A stretch of 64,000 nt of DNA from a virus. The number at the start of each line of letters is the position of its first letter. Position 1 is the first letter of the stretch. The translations under genes were made by a program, and so were the position numbers. Below the pieces are notes generated by a model that saw nothing but the letters and a program-made list of their open reading frames with translations, was not told the origin of the DNA and made no database searches. Below are positions 1-8,588 of this stretch, in pieces. The stretch covers positions 30,985 to 94,984 of IMG/VR virus record IMGVR_UViG_3300037010_001275. One strand, 5' to 3'.

Positions 1-64
1 TGAGCATGACCCTTTTGAAAATCCGAGAGCATCGTCTTGACCGTTGGAGTAGACAAGTTTTCAC
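1..64. other. Left window edge, no confident gene
   Basis: A plus-strand frame beginning at base 2 gives a 12-residue tail (ending PRASS) and a TGA at 38-40. With the terminator that follows at once, this may be the 3' end of a plus-strand gene lying outside the window. It is too short to judge. Confidence 0.2.
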
Positions 65-113
65 AAAAAAAAAAGAGATAACCCCATAACTAGCTAGTTA
101 TGGGGCCTCTTTT
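65..113. terminator. Bidirectional hairpin terminator
   Basis: A run of ten A (65-74) precedes a 24-base perfect palindrome at 82-105 (CCCCATAACTAG and its complement), followed by CCTCTTTT. It can end a plus-strand transcript entering from the left and the minus-strand helicase transcript. Bases 114-263 show no convincing gene. Confidence 0.85.
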
Positions 114-263
114 CAGTCATGATTTTTCCAGAGCCATCAATATTTTCACTTAGAAATTTGCATTAAGCTTTACGAGTTAACTCTCTCCTTCTATTTGATG
201 TAACTGAGCAAAAGTATGATTTTCATTTCTGGAGAGGTTTCCAAGTTCCCATGTTACCTTCTT

Positions 264-1469
264 CTATATATTACGCACGAGAATGAGCTTCTCCTCAGCA
301 CGAGTTACAGCTGTATAGAGCCAACGTTTGTGAAACTCGCGATCACCGAACTTTTCTTCGATCACGATCGGTTTTCGGTATGATGACCCCTGACTTTTGT
401 GGCAGGTGACAGCGTATGCGAAATCCATTTTGATAAGAGTCTGGCGTTTCATGAAGTACCGCTCTTCATTGATAGTCTCAAACTGTCTCGACCCGTCAAA
501 GTATGGCTTCAAGGCTACCAGACGCCAGTTCTCCACCGAGGTCGATATCGTCTTCTCGAGGTCGAGCTGTCGACCTCCGAAGTCGATTTCGCGACGGAAG
601 CTGTGCGTCACACCGACACAGTCAGTGAGGCTCATATGGTTATTGTCCTCGGCGCTTTCGATCACCAGCCCGTTGAATAAGCCAAGGTCTCGATAGTTCT
701 CTAGGATCATTACGGGCTCGTCGACAGCTGGCATATTACCCGGCTTGAAGCCCTTCAACTTCCGGATGAGACGATTGTAGTATTTTCGTGTCTCGTTCTT
801 ACCCACGATCATTTGATCAGTCTTGAGTAGTAGGTCGTCATCGAGGTCATCCTCTTCAATAATCCAGACACCCTTACCGTACTTCCCGAATGGGATCCTC
901 TTACCCTGACGGATGTCCATCGAAAGTCGGATGATTGGGGAGTCTGCTGCCTGTCGATGGACCTCAGTCAGCTCTGACTCAGCTTCCATCATGAATTTAC
1001 CGTTCTTGTCAGACGGGTCATTTGAAATGGGAGGCAGCTGGCCAGAGTCGCCAACGAAGAGGATCGGCACGCCGAAGCTCAGAAGATCGTCGCGCATAGT
1101 CTTGGAGACCATGGACGCCTCATCAATGATGATGAGGGAGTAGAGGGAGCGGATCTCCTCGGGGGGCCGCTTGATGAAGATGTAGTCGCCATTCGGCAAC
1201 TCTTCGGCCTTATAGGCGAGGGAGTGGATTGTCTTAGCTTCGGGGATACCCTTCTTTCGAAGGACGGACGCAGCCTTGTGTGTGAATGCGACCACAGCAA
1301 TCTGCTTATTGCTTTGGAATTCTTCACAGGTCATCAGGAACTTCATAATCGACGTTTTACCGGTTCCAGCAAAGCCCTTCAGTCTCCAGAACGGCTGCAT
1401 GCGGTCGATGTACCATGTCTTAATCTCGAAGATTGCCCTTGTTTGTTCGTCTGTCAGGGTGAAGCTCAT
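264..1469 (-). CDS. Dda-like SF1 DNA helicase
   Basis: 401-residue superfamily 1 helicase of the RecD/Dda type. By family it unwinds DNA 5'-3' during phage replication and recombination. Walker A GFAGTGKTS lies near residues 33-41 and Walker B LIIIDEAS near 112-119. The late motif TCHKSQGSSY is followed by LYTAVTRAEEKLILV, the usual UvrD/RecD C-terminal motifs V and VI. The length fits T4 Dda (about 440). It reads away from the spike gene on the other strand. A minus-strand AT-rich element (around 1563-1576) about 100 bases upstream could be its promoter. The stop is TAG; the in-frame codons beyond it look coding-like for about 28 codons, but TAG ends other genes here. Confidence 0.9.
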   Translation of the reverse strand: MSFTLTDEQTRAIFEIKTWYIDRMQPFWRLKGFAGTGKTSIMKFLMTCEEFQSNKQIAVVAFTHKAASVLRKKGIPEAKTIHSLAYKAEELPNGDYIFIKRPPEEIRSLYSLIIIDEASMVSKTMRDDLLSFGVPILFVGDSGQLPPISNDPSDKNGKFMMEAESELTEVHRQAADSPIIRLSMDIRQGKRIPFGKYGKGVWIIEEDDLDDDLLLKTDQMIVGKNETRKYYNRLIRKLKGFKPGNMPAVDEPVMILENYRDLGLFNGLVIESAEDNNHMSLTDCVGVTHSFRREIDFGGRQLDLEKTISTSVENWRLVALKPYFDGSRQFETINEERYFMKRQTLIKMDFAYAVTCHKSQGSSYRKPIVIEEKFGDREFHKRWLYTAVTRAEEKLILVRNI

Positions 1470-1562
1470 AGCTCTCCTTAAATGGGGTATCGAATTGTTC
1501 GATGGTGAACTCAGTAGCCTTCAGATGGAAATAGAAGCTGCGGAGTTGTAGTAGACATCTGA

Positions 1563-1576
1563 CATATTATATATGC
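1563..1576 (-). promoter_or_regulatory. Putative AT-rich promoter for the helicase gene
   Basis: On the minus strand the sequence reads GGGCATATATAATATG, resembling a -10 element and the TATATTA-like elements elsewhere in the window. It directly follows one arm of a 12-base inverted repeat. Inferred from composition and position only. Confidence 0.4.
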
Positions 1577-1944
1577 CCAACTTCCAAATCTCGCTGAGAC
1601 AATGCTCTTGAATCCTTGTGATTGCCTTTTGGGAAAGCGGTTTATAGATGTTCTTGGAGAGTTTACATCAAAACTCGACGCGGTAGGTCACGGAGTCCGT
1701 CCGGGTCACAGAAACAGACTCGAAGAGCCTACTAGGGATTTTGAGCTCTGCATCACATTGTACAACGAAGTCCTTTATGAGTTTTTCGGTGTGGCTCAAA
1801 GTGAGCCTCCCTGCGCTTGCAATATGACTTTAGTGTATAAGGTCTGCAATCACATCCGACTTCGCGGACAAGAGTGACAACCCGTTTGATCCCATGTCTA
1901 CGCAAATGCTGGTGATATTTTGTATAGGCTAACTGGAAGTTGGG
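1574..1944. repeat. 12-base inverted repeat flanking the divergent region
   Basis: GCCCAACTTCCA at 1574-1585 and its exact complement TGGAAGTTGGGC at 1933-1944 point outward, one toward the helicase gene and one toward the spike gene. Each arm lies just before an AT-rich stretch, so they may be paired promoter or operator elements. The 347 bases between them hold one possible small minus-strand gene. Confidence 0.6.
1668..1799 (-). CDS. Possible 43-residue protein with TTG start
   Basis: A minus-strand frame starts at TTG with an excellent ribosome binding site (GGGAGG, 6-base spacing). It encodes 43 residues beginning (M)SHTEKLIKDF and ending SVTYRVEF. The composition looks more protein-like than the cysteine-rich 91-codon frame on the opposite strand (1602-1877). 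No family is recognised. It lies between the helicase and the spike gene, inside the inverted repeat. Confidence 0.4.
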   Translation of the reverse strand: MSHTEKLIKDFVVQCDAELKIPSRLFESVSVTRTDSVTYRVEF

Positions 1945-1998
1945 CTGTTTAAGATCGATTAACTATAGGATAACTGAGACAACTAATAAGGAAACGTG

Positions 1999-2799
1999 AT
2001 GGCCTTGAAATCAATTAACGAGATCTCGCGCGACGGCCTGATGCGCGGGATCGTTGTCAACAATGAAGATCCTCAGCTTGAGGGAAGAGTGGCCCTCAAT
2101 GTGCCAAAGTTCATCACTAAGCACGACCCCAATAAGGTCATGCCAGTTAAATTGGAGGAGCAGATCAATGTTGACAATTTGCGCAACGAGGAAATCAAGG
2201 ACTTTGTTCCTTCATCTGTGAAGACTGCGAATTACATTTGGTTTCGTCCAGTCTTCAACAATAACTTTCTCGTACCATACATCGGTCAGGTAGTCTACTG
2301 CTTCTTCGAGGACGGAGATCCTAACAAGCCGTACTACTATCCCCATGCCGCCACGCTAAACGGTGAGGTGACTCCAATGGACAAACTTAAGGCGACCGCC
2401 GACAAGTTTGACGCTGATAAAAAACCGAAAATTCATGTCCTCGCTGAGTTTAAGGATGGCACAATCATCTACCACAACGAGAACGCGAAGACAAAACGGT
2501 TCGCGATCACGTTCAAGAACAACCATTCAATCAGCATCAATGAAAATCCCGAAGAGAACTCGATCGAGTTTATCACGCAATCCAAACACCGTATAGTTCT
2601 GGATCAGCTGAACAAACACATCACTATCAAGACATCTGAGGGCCATGTCGGTACATTCGATGATCTTAATAAGAAGATTCAGATTATGACGACTGGGGGT
2701 CACAACGTCTTATTGGATGATAAGGCAGGCCAGATCACCGTACAGGCATCCAGCGGTGGAGTGATCAAAATAGGAGGCGGAATCACCAGTATCAACTAA
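1999..2799 (+). CDS. Baseplate central spike / hub protein, gp5- or VgrG-like
   Basis: About 266 residues. The N-terminal part (DGLMRGIVVNNEDPQLEGRV, then a region ending PYIGQVVYCFFEDGD) matches the OB-fold spike domain of contractile-tail hub proteins. The C-terminal half (from about 150) is strand-rich with repeating I-x-I patterns and a glycine-rich end (SGGVIKIGGG), typical of a trimeric beta-helix spike. It would sit at the centre of the baseplate and carry the PAAR tip encoded at 14063. The start is ATG 1999 with AAGGAAA upstream; a GTG three bases earlier is less well placed. No lysozyme domain is visible. Confidence 0.75.
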   Translation: MALKSINEISRDGLMRGIVVNNEDPQLEGRVALNVPKFITKHDPNKVMPVKLEEQINVDNLRNEEIKDFVPSSVKTANYIWFRPVFNNNFLVPYIGQVVYCFFEDGDPNKPYYYPHAATLNGEVTPMDKLKATADKFDADKKPKIHVLAEFKDGTIIYHNENAKTKRFAITFKNNHSISINENPEENSIEFITQSKHRIVLDQLNKHITIKTSEGHVGTFDDLNKKIQIMTTGGHNVLLDDKAGQITVQASSGGVIKIGGGITSIN

Positions 2800-2801
2800 G
2801 C

Positions 2802-2845
2802 AAAAAAAAAAGTCCGATAGGAGCACGAGGCTCCTATCGGACAAA
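2802..2845. terminator. Bidirectional hairpin terminator
   Basis: Ten A at 2802-2811, then a 12-base-pair stem (GTCCGATAGGAG at 2812-2823, complement at 2831-2842). It lies three bases after the spike gene stop and separates it from the convergent minus-strand gene. Confidence 0.85.
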
Positions 2846-2883
2846 TGCCCCTTTTGAGCGAGGCGGGGGTATAACAAACCTTG

Positions 2884-3693
2884 TCAGGCTGCGAATTTTT
2901 CCTTCAGTGCCGTAAGCTTTTCGAGACTTACTGCAGGCTGAGCAGCAGCTTTGGCGGATGTGAAGTAATCCTCCGGAAAACCGATGTACTCGGTCTTCTT
3001 AAAGGAAGTCGTCAAAGCCTTGACCAATTTCGGGTCAAGACTTACACAGCCTTGCACGAGAGAAGCTTTTGCACCGAGGTTCTGTAGCTCATTTAGGAAC
3101 GTCCAGAAACGGAACATAACCAGCGTGCGGCGGCGCTCGTCGAAGGTCAGTTCCGTCTTCGGGTCAATAGCGTCAATGACGAACTGCGGCAGGTTGATGC
3201 GAGACTTCTCGGCGAATACCGGCATGGTAACGCGCTTCTCTTCGGTTGCATCAGCCTGTTTGTGGAACACGGTGATGACAATGCCATTTTCACCCTCGAC
3301 ATCCTTCAACAGCGGCCAGTCCTCTTTGTCGAAGCCGACGAAACGGACAGTGCTGTTCGGGATCATTCGCTCGATCTGACCGAGCAGATAGCTACCAATG
3401 AGGTAGCCGTTCTCGATGGCGAAGTTGGTTGCGTCAGTAGCAGCGATCAGGGACTCGATGCGGCACAGTGCCTCGAACCACTTCACTGCGCGTCGAATCT
3501 GTGCGTCACTTAAGGGTTTGGGACCCTTTTGATCATCCTTTTTGTGGCGAGAGTTCTGCTGCTGAATACAGCTCTGGACGAAGCGGGGGAGCTGAGGAAA
3601 TTCCGCGCCTTTCTTAGACGGGACCGTCACAATTGCGACGGCTTCGGCCTGGATCTTCTGGGGAGCGTTTTTGTAGTGGAAGGTGACTTTCAT
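2884..3693 (-). CDS. Hypothetical protein, 269 residues
   Basis: No family recognised. A soluble, mixed alpha/beta protein with no signal peptide or membrane segment. The N-terminus MKVTFHYKNAPQ suggests a beta-strand start; the middle (SDAQIRRAVKWFEALCRIES) is helical. The start at 3693 is preferred over an upstream in-frame ATG (3753) because GAGGA sits eight bases before it. It reads divergently from 3855 across a region with a long inverted repeat. Confidence 0.7.
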   Translation of the reverse strand: MKVTFHYKNAPQKIQAEAVAIVTVPSKKGAEFPQLPRFVQSCIQQQNSRHKKDDQKGPKPLSDAQIRRAVKWFEALCRIESLIAATDATNFAIENGYLIGSYLLGQIERMIPNSTVRFVGFDKEDWPLLKDVEGENGIVITVFHKQADATEEKRVTMPVFAEKSRINLPQFVIDAIDPKTELTFDERRRTLVMFRFWTFLNELQNLGAKASLVQGCVSLDPKLVKALTTSFKKTEYIGFPEDYFTSAKAAAQPAVSLEKLTALKEKFAA

Positions 3694-3779
3694 GAACGTG
3701 TCCTCGTTGTTTGGTTGTTGGATGGTGACTTGTAAGCAAACCGACGCTATCATTGGTCGTCAGCATTAAAAGAATATAT

Positions 3780-3833
3780 CGGTGATTTATGAATAGATAC
3801 CTCTCGCTCGTTATAACTCATAAATAATCACCG
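3780..3833. repeat. Inverted repeat in a divergent promoter region
   Basis: CGGTGATTTATGA (3780-3792) pairs with TCATAAATAATCACCG (3818-3833) with one bulge, around a 25-base loop. The element lies between the divergent genes starting at 3693 (-) and 3855 (+). It could be an operator or a leader hairpin; the sequence cannot distinguish these. Confidence 0.55.
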
Positions 3834-3854
3834 AGCAATGTACTGTTGATCATT

Positions 3855-4589
3855 ATGGTAAAGAAAAAGAAAGACCAGACAAAAGTTATTGATCAAGAAG
3901 TGGAGGAAGCCCAGTCGGAGCAACAAGGTACACCGCCATGGGAAGACCCACCGGCATCTATTGCCGTCGAGATTGACCAGATCGAGGCTCCCGACGACAA
4001 CGTTGAGATTCTTGGGAAGAATCAGGAGTACTCGCTGACAATGTATCTCGACCCTGACGTTGAAGCGAAATTCTTCGTTCGCTTTATTAAGAAGGTCGAG
4101 CAACTGGTGCGATCTAACCCCGATTACAAAGATTATATCACGCTCCTTCGCGATGAGATGGGCCTTGACACCTGTGCTTACCTCGGCAAGGTAGATGTCA
4201 ACAAGGCTGAGATCCAGCTCCATCATTGCATCAGCAATCTTTACACGATCTGTGTCACAGTGTGCAACCGTCTGATGAAGACTGGCAAACAGGTGACAAG
4301 TTTCATCCTCGCCGACGAGGTCGTCAGGCTCCACATGAACGACAAGATCGCCCTTGTCCCGCTCACCACGACGATGCATGAGTTGGTCCACGCTGGAAAG
4401 ATCAAGATCCCGAAGAACGTCATTTTTGGGAACTACCATGAATACTTTGAGGAACATAAAGAGTACATGGATGAGTACGAGCTGAAGCTCTATGAGGATA
4501 TCGAGGGCTTTGAAGTGCTCAATTCCAAGGAGATTTTAATGCTTACTACTCCGATCAAGGAAACCGAAACTAAGGAAGAAGAGTTATGA
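3855..4589 (+). CDS. Hypothetical protein, first of two tandem paralogues
   Basis: 244 residues, function unknown. Lysine-rich start (MVKKKKD), acidic linker, then a helical domain. From about residue 70 it aligns with the protein at 4881: LVRSNPDYKDY / MVRSSHEYRNF, AEIQLHHCISNLYTI / ISLEIHHYPYTLYDI, ALVPLTTTMHELVHAGKI / GLVPLTLTMHQMAHTGNI, VIFGNYHEYF / HVFGDYKKFS. The His-rich IHH..TLY and MH..(V/A)H(A/T)G segments are conserved in both copies and could bind metal, but that is inference. An in-frame TTG (3846) precedes the chosen ATG. The stop overlaps the next gene (ATGA), implying translational coupling. Confidence 0.75.
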   Translation: MVKKKKDQTKVIDQEVEEAQSEQQGTPPWEDPPASIAVEIDQIEAPDDNVEILGKNQEYSLTMYLDPDVEAKFFVRFIKKVEQLVRSNPDYKDYITLLRDEMGLDTCAYLGKVDVNKAEIQLHHCISNLYTICVTVCNRLMKTGKQVTSFILADEVVRLHMNDKIALVPLTTTMHELVHAGKIKIPKNVIFGNYHEYFEEHKEYMDEYELKLYEDIEGFEVLNSKEILMLTTPIKETETKEEEL

Positions 4590-4870
4590 AATCCGTTCAA
4601 GCACTCGTAGAGGAGCTTCTCTATGAGAAAAAGATATCTAAGTTCGAGAAGCTTAAGCAGAACAAAGTAAAGCTAACTGACGAGGAGCGGTCGAAGGTCG
4701 CTGCTGCCAAGGCTGAGTGGAGTGATGGCCGTAGTGCTGTCTGGAAGTCCGTCTGCCCGAAAACTGGCAAAACCACTTACGTCACGCATACGCACCGCGC
4801 CTACCAGACTGCTGATAGCGTCGAGGGAGCATGCAGCAAATTCCACAAGTTCATCAAGAGTACCGCATAG
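4586..4870 (+). CDS. Hypothetical protein, 94 residues
   Basis: Small basic protein starting inside the stop of the previous gene (ATGA overlap). The N-terminal half is a charged helix (VEELLYEKKISKFEKLKQNK). The second half holds EWSDGRSAVWKSVCPKTGKT and THTHRAYQTAD, a compact pattern with conserved-looking Trp, Cys and His residues. No family named. It sits between the two paralogues, so the three genes form one unit with 5548. Confidence 0.7.
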   Translation: MKSVQALVEELLYEKKISKFEKLKQNKVKLTDEERSKVAAAKAEWSDGRSAVWKSVCPKTGKTTYVTHTHRAYQTADSVEGACSKFHKFIKSTA

Positions 4871-4880
4871 GGAGACACCG

Positions 4881-5564
4881 ATGACCGGGAGAAAAGAGAA
4901 GCAGCCGCCGAAGGAGCGTGATCCCGGAGTACGCTCACTCTATGGGAAACCTGCGTTTTACGCGCTATATAATCTTGAGAACAACGAGAAAAATAAGAAG
5001 AAGTTTATCAAGAACGTAGAGAGCATGGTACGCTCCTCTCATGAGTACAGGAACTTTCTCACTTACCTCAAGCAGGAAGCCGAGCTAACGTATTGCGCCA
5101 TCATGAACGGACTCGATGCCGACGTTATGAAGGACATCTCGCTCGAGATTCACCACTACCCGTATACGCTGTATGACATCACGGAGGCCGTTCTCGATCG
5201 ACATCTGATGAACAACCTCGATTTCACCCGGCTCAGTATCGCCCACGAAGTCATGGGCCTGCACTTCTCGTTACAGGTCGGCCTCGTGCCGCTAACACTC
5301 ACGATGCACCAGATGGCCCACACCGGAAATATTCTCATCGACATGGACCACGTTTTCGGCGATTACAAAAAGTTCTCGAAGGATTACGGGCTGTACTTGT
5401 CCGACGAGGCAAAGGGCCGATACATGCACTACTACCAGCGTACAAAGAACAAAGAGCTGATCAGACAGTTCAATACTGACAAGCTCACGATCAATCAAAA
5501 GCTCTTCCTGCTCCCGGAGCCGAAGGGCGAAAACAAGGATGAAGACGATGAAGAATCTTTTTAA
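4881..5564 (+). CDS. Hypothetical protein, second of two tandem paralogues
   Basis: 227 residues, paralogous to the protein at 3855 over most of its length (shared LEIHHYPYTLYDI-type, VGLVPLTLTMHQMAHTG-type and FGDYKK-type segments). It ends in an acidic tail (NKDEDDEESF). The start is ATG 4881 with GGGAG upstream; a longer reading starting at 4722 would be in frame but lacks a binding site and overlaps the small gene. Gene order paralogue / small gene / paralogue suggests an old duplication. Confidence 0.8.
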   Translation: MTGRKEKQPPKERDPGVRSLYGKPAFYALYNLENNEKNKKKFIKNVESMVRSSHEYRNFLTYLKQEAELTYCAIMNGLDADVMKDISLEIHHYPYTLYDITEAVLDRHLMNNLDFTRLSIAHEVMGLHFSLQVGLVPLTLTMHQMAHTGNILIDMDHVFGDYKKFSKDYGLYLSDEAKGRYMHYYQRTKNKELIRQFNTDKLTINQKLFLLPEPKGENKDEDDEESF

Positions 5565-5913
5565 GTGGCTTTTCTCTATGTACCGAAGAAAGTCCGTAGA
5601 CAAGCGCCCCGCGACCACATTTGCCCCAGCCAACTTCAAGCAGGACACGGAATGCCTGCTTAGCGTGATCAGCACGTTCATCGAGAATGAGCGATTCAAG
5701 ATTACGATCGCACAGAAGAAGATCCTGTCCGACAGCGATCTAGTAGAGATCGCGAACGTCGTGACGCTTCGCACCATCGCCACCCTTTCTGAAGACTATA
5801 AGACCCTACTACAGAGGTACTTCTCTAAGGAGGAGCTCACCACGTTTATCTCTGAAATCGTCGTACGCAACGTCGTCCAGCTCGGTCTCGACGTGAACCG
5901 CAAGGTTGTGTAA
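5548..5913 (+). CDS. Hypothetical protein, 121 residues
   Basis: Starts inside the end of the previous gene. ATG 5548 is chosen because AAGGA lies eight bases upstream; ATG 5539 in the same frame would be too close to it. A short hydrophobic/basic start (MKNLFKWLFSMYRRKS) is followed by an all-helical domain (EDYKTLLQRYFSKEELTTFI). Last gene of the plus-strand unit, followed at once by a terminator. Function unknown. Confidence 0.7.
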   Translation: MKNLFKWLFSMYRRKSVDKRPATTFAPANFKQDTECLLSVISTFIENERFKITIAQKKILSDSDLVEIANVVTLRTIATLSEDYKTLLQRYFSKEELTTFISEIVVRNVVQLGLDVNRKVV

Positions 5914-5956
5914 AAAAAAAAGACCCATCCGCCCAAAGGCTGGATGGGTCTTTTGC
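5914..5956. terminator. Bidirectional hairpin terminator between convergent genes
   Basis: A-run from the stop codon, then GACCCATCC (5922-5930) pairing with GGATGGGTC (5942-5950), then TTTT. It serves the plus unit from the left and the minus unit (6278-5958) from the right. Confidence 0.9.
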
Positions 5957-5957
5957 T

Positions 5958-6278
5958 TTATTTGGCTTCCGTCTCCTCTGAGTCCTCGTGATCGTAAGGG
6001 CCGTCGAACTCATCATCATTGTCATCTTCTATTTCCAGCTCAGTCAGCGGTTCGCTCTCATGAAGGCCGTCGAACACAGAGCAGATATAGATACCGACCG
6101 TGTCATATAGCTGCTCGATGTCCTTGGCAGACATGGACTCAACGTCATCGTTTTCATCGAACTCGATGAGTTCAACGTACACCGCCTTGCGGATCTCGTC
6201 CGAGGTCGGGTTCCCGTCGAGGTGAAGAATGATGGTCTCGTTGGATGCAGTGTCAAAAGCGGTGATAGTCTTAGGCAT
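5958..6278 (-). CDS. Acidic hypothetical protein, 106 residues
   Basis: Very acidic small protein, especially in the last third (EIEDDNDDEFDGPYDHEDSE). Binding site AAGGAG well placed before ATG 6278. No family recognised. Acidic phage proteins of this size are sometimes DNA mimics or inhibitors, but nothing here shows that. It follows 6294-7064 by 15 bases and is probably co-transcribed with it. Confidence 0.7.
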   Translation of the reverse strand: MPKTITAFDTASNETIILHLDGNPTSDEIRKAVYVELIEFDENDDVESMSAKDIEQLYDTVGIYICSVFDGLHESEPLTELEIEDDNDDEFDGPYDHEDSEETEAK

Positions 6279-6293
6279 GTTGCTTCTCCTTGG

Positions 6294-7064
6294 TTAAATT
6301 ATGATACGGATGAGAGGTAACAGAATGTTCTCATAGTTATATGAGATGTCTAGGTCGTCCACGGACTCGTCGTCAGCGTGTTCGATGAAGACCGTGTAGC
6401 CCTTCATAGAGCTGGTCAGGCGGTAGGCGGCGTTTGGTCCGAGCTCCTTGTAGTAACTGTGACAGAGCTCTCGACCGACGTAAGCCTGTCGAATCTCCTT
6501 GATATATTCAAACAGGAATCTTCGATCCTTGTATTCGGCAAACTCGAGGACCTTGCGGACTTCCTCAAGCAGCGTCTCCACCGGGTCTAGCTCGGAGTCG
6601 AACCCCTTGTACCAGAATTTCCCGGTCTTAGAGTTCAGGAAGAACTCCTTTTTGCCGAGGAGAAGGTATGAGGTTGCGGTTTCCCGGAGCGTGAACTCGA
6701 CGTACTCGCCGAACCTCGTTGTTTCGATATTGGTGTCGTAGAGCGTGATCGAGTCCTTTTTAATGCTAAGAACTTTTTCGTTCTCAACTCCGTTCTCTTC
6801 GCGAAAGAGCTTCACATATTTCCGGAAGCCAGCAAAGAGGGATTTGGTGAATTCCTTGTGTTCGCCAGAGTAGATGCCGATCTCGATGTGTCGGCGCTTC
6901 TTATCGAGCCTTGCCAGTCGCCGGAGGAAGTCTCTCGATAGTAGCTTCTCGTTTCTAGCGACCGAGTAGCCACCCTCGACGATGTCGTATTCGATGATCC
7001 TCTTATTCCTCAAGTACACGACATCGTCGTTGAGGTAGACCAGTCGGTCAAGATTCACTTGCAT
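6294..7064 (-). CDS. Hypothetical protein, 256 residues
   Basis: Function unknown. The N-terminal part is beta-rich (YDIVEGGYSVARNEKLLSRD). A central stretch LDKKRRHIEIGIYSGEHKEF and the segment ENEKVLSIKKDSITLYDTNI look conserved in style and resemble, as I recall, a family of unassigned large-phage proteins; I cannot name it. No signal peptide or membrane segment. An AT-rich minus-strand element (GTATTATATATG, about 7075-7090) directly before the gene may be its promoter. Confidence 0.7.
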   Translation of the reverse strand: MQVNLDRLVYLNDDVVYLRNKRIIEYDIVEGGYSVARNEKLLSRDFLRRLARLDKKRRHIEIGIYSGEHKEFTKSLFAGFRKYVKLFREENGVENEKVLSIKKDSITLYDTNIETTRFGEYVEFTLRETATSYLLLGKKEFFLNSKTGKFWYKGFDSELDPVETLLEEVRKVLEFAEYKDRRFLFEYIKEIRQAYVGRELCHSYYKELGPNAAYRLTSSMKGYTVFIEHADDESVDDLDISYNYENILLPLIRIII

Positions 7065-7235
7065 TTTCCCTTTTCCTCATATATAATACATACGAACACC
7101 GAGTCAATCATGGAAATTATATATACGTCTTGGTATTTTAGAAGAGTTGAAAGGAGAAGTCCACTGAACACATTACTAATTTAGGGTCCGATCCGGCCCT
7201 ACAAATTTCGAGCGAATATGAAAGGAAGAGCATAA

Positions 7236-8588
7236 ATGCTAAATGTAAAACCGAGAGACATCCAGAGCGAGTTCAATGAGCTGGCGCTTGTGACCAACTA
7301 CGAGGCACTCGACAACGATTTCCGCTTCACGGCGGACGGCGTCTTCTCCGAGCGGATCTTCGGGTTCATGACGAACGGCGTCGATCATTCCTGTGAGTGT
7401 GGAAAGTTTCAGGGTTCGTTCAACCTTGGACACACCTGTGATGCGTGCGGTACGAAGGTGACGTTCAGGGGGTTACAGTTAGCGCGGGAAGGCTGGGTCG
7501 ACTTGCGCTATCCAGCCCTACACCCAGTCTTCTTCCGCTATTTACGGAAGATCATCGGAGCGACGGCGCTGAATGACATCCTAAACTACAAGATGAAGAT
7601 CAATGTCAATGGAACTCCGGTGGAAGTCCCAATGGAGGCACCTTTCAAGGGGATCGGGATGTTCCGTTTCATTGAAAACCTCGACGACATCGCCCAACAT
7701 TTCCTCGACAAAAAGAAGGACCCAGCCAAGTGGCGTGACTGGCAGTTCTTTAAGGAAAACGAGGAGATAGCATACATCGACAAGTTCCCAATTATCAATA
7801 GCCGCCTTCGCCCCGGCAACGTCATTAACGGCGAGTTTCAGTTCGACGAGATCAACAACCTGTACAATGCGATCATCAGGAACTCGGAGACACTCGGCAG
7901 CTTCACGGATATCGAGGCGACCGAGTCGAACATTCTGACGTTGGTCTATAAAAACCAAATGCTCATCAACGAGATCTTCGACACGATCCTCGAAACCCTC
8001 TCGAACAAAGAAGGTTTCATTCGGAACAGTCTGATCGGTTCCCGACTGAACCTCTCAGCCAGGAATGTGATTACGCCACTGTCTGGCGAGTACAAGATGA
8101 ACGACTGCGTCGTGCCCTATAAGACAGCGATGGAGCTCATGAAGCCACTAATCCTTCGCAAGTTGCAAAAGATCAAACGCGTCCCGATCCAGCAGGCGCA
8201 GAAGATTTGGTTCGAGGCTACCCTTACGTACAATAAGCTCGTCCATGCAGTGATGCGTGATATCGCCAAGAACGAGAACGTCAAGATTCTTCTGAACCGT
8301 AACCCGACCATCAACGTCGGATCGATCCTGTTGCTCAACATCGCTGACGTAAAAGGCGACATGAGCGATGTCACACTGAGTATCAGTAATCTTGTGTTGC
8401 CGTTGCTTGGTGCCGACTACGATGGTGACGTGCTCAACATCGTTCTTGTTGTCTCGAAGCGGTTCGTCGAGATGTTTGCGCCCTTCCAGCCGTCGAATTT
8501 CGTAATCAACTGTGACAGTGGCGACTTCAATGGCAGCTTTAAGCCCTTCAAGGATATCGAGGTCGGGCTGCAGTCACTCTTGAACTAA
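7236..8588 (+). CDS. Phage RNA polymerase beta' subunit, N-terminal part
   Basis: 450 residues. Carries the catalytic part of a split beta' subunit of a phage multisubunit RNA polymerase. Zinc-binding cysteines at 53, 55, 68 and 71 (CEC...CDAC) match the beta' zinc ribbon. SRLNLSARNVI resembles the switch/rudder region, and LLNRNPTIN is the conserved LLNRAPTLH equivalent. GADYDGD at 392-398 is the NADFDGD metal-binding loop with all three aspartates. The protein ends about 50 residues after the active site, as in phages whose beta' is split in two. Its partners here are beta-C (18830-16176) and beta'-C (45722-44343). ATG 7236 has AAAGGAAGAG upstream. Confidence 0.92.
   Translation: MLNVKPRDIQSEFNELALVTNYEALDNDFRFTADGVFSERIFGFMTNGVDHSCECGKFQGSFNLGHTCDACGTKVTFRGLQLAREGWVDLRYPALHPVFFRYLRKIIGATALNDILNYKMKINVNGTPVEVPMEAPFKGIGMFRFIENLDDIAQHFLDKKKDPAKWRDWQFFKENEEIAYIDKFPIINSRLRPGNVINGEFQFDEINNLYNAIIRNSETLGSFTDIEATESNILTLVYKNQMLINEIFDTILETLSNKEGFIRNSLIGSRLNLSARNVITPLSGEYKMNDCVVPYKTAMELMKPLILRKLQKIKRVPIQQAQKIWFEATLTYNKLVHAVMRDIAKNENVKILLNRNPTINVGSILLLNIADVKGDMSDVTLSISNLVLPLLGADYDGDVLNIVLVVSKRFVEMFAPFQPSNFVINCDSGDFNGSFKPFKDIEVGLQSLLN

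Noticed and set aside
184-266. Readthrough of the helicase TAG stop
   Set aside because: The next 28 codons are open and look coding-like, but TAG ends other confident genes here (4870, 20422), so recoding is unlikely without more evidence.
264-274. TATATTAC on the plus strand at the helicase 3' end
   Set aside because: It matches the promoter core but lies at the stop codon of a minus-strand gene and would transcribe antisense into it with no plus gene following; probably chance.
1602-1877. 91-codon plus-strand frame in the helicase-spike gap
   Set aside because: No Shine-Dalgarno sequence, cysteine-rich unordered composition, and the opposite strand has a short frame with a much better start.
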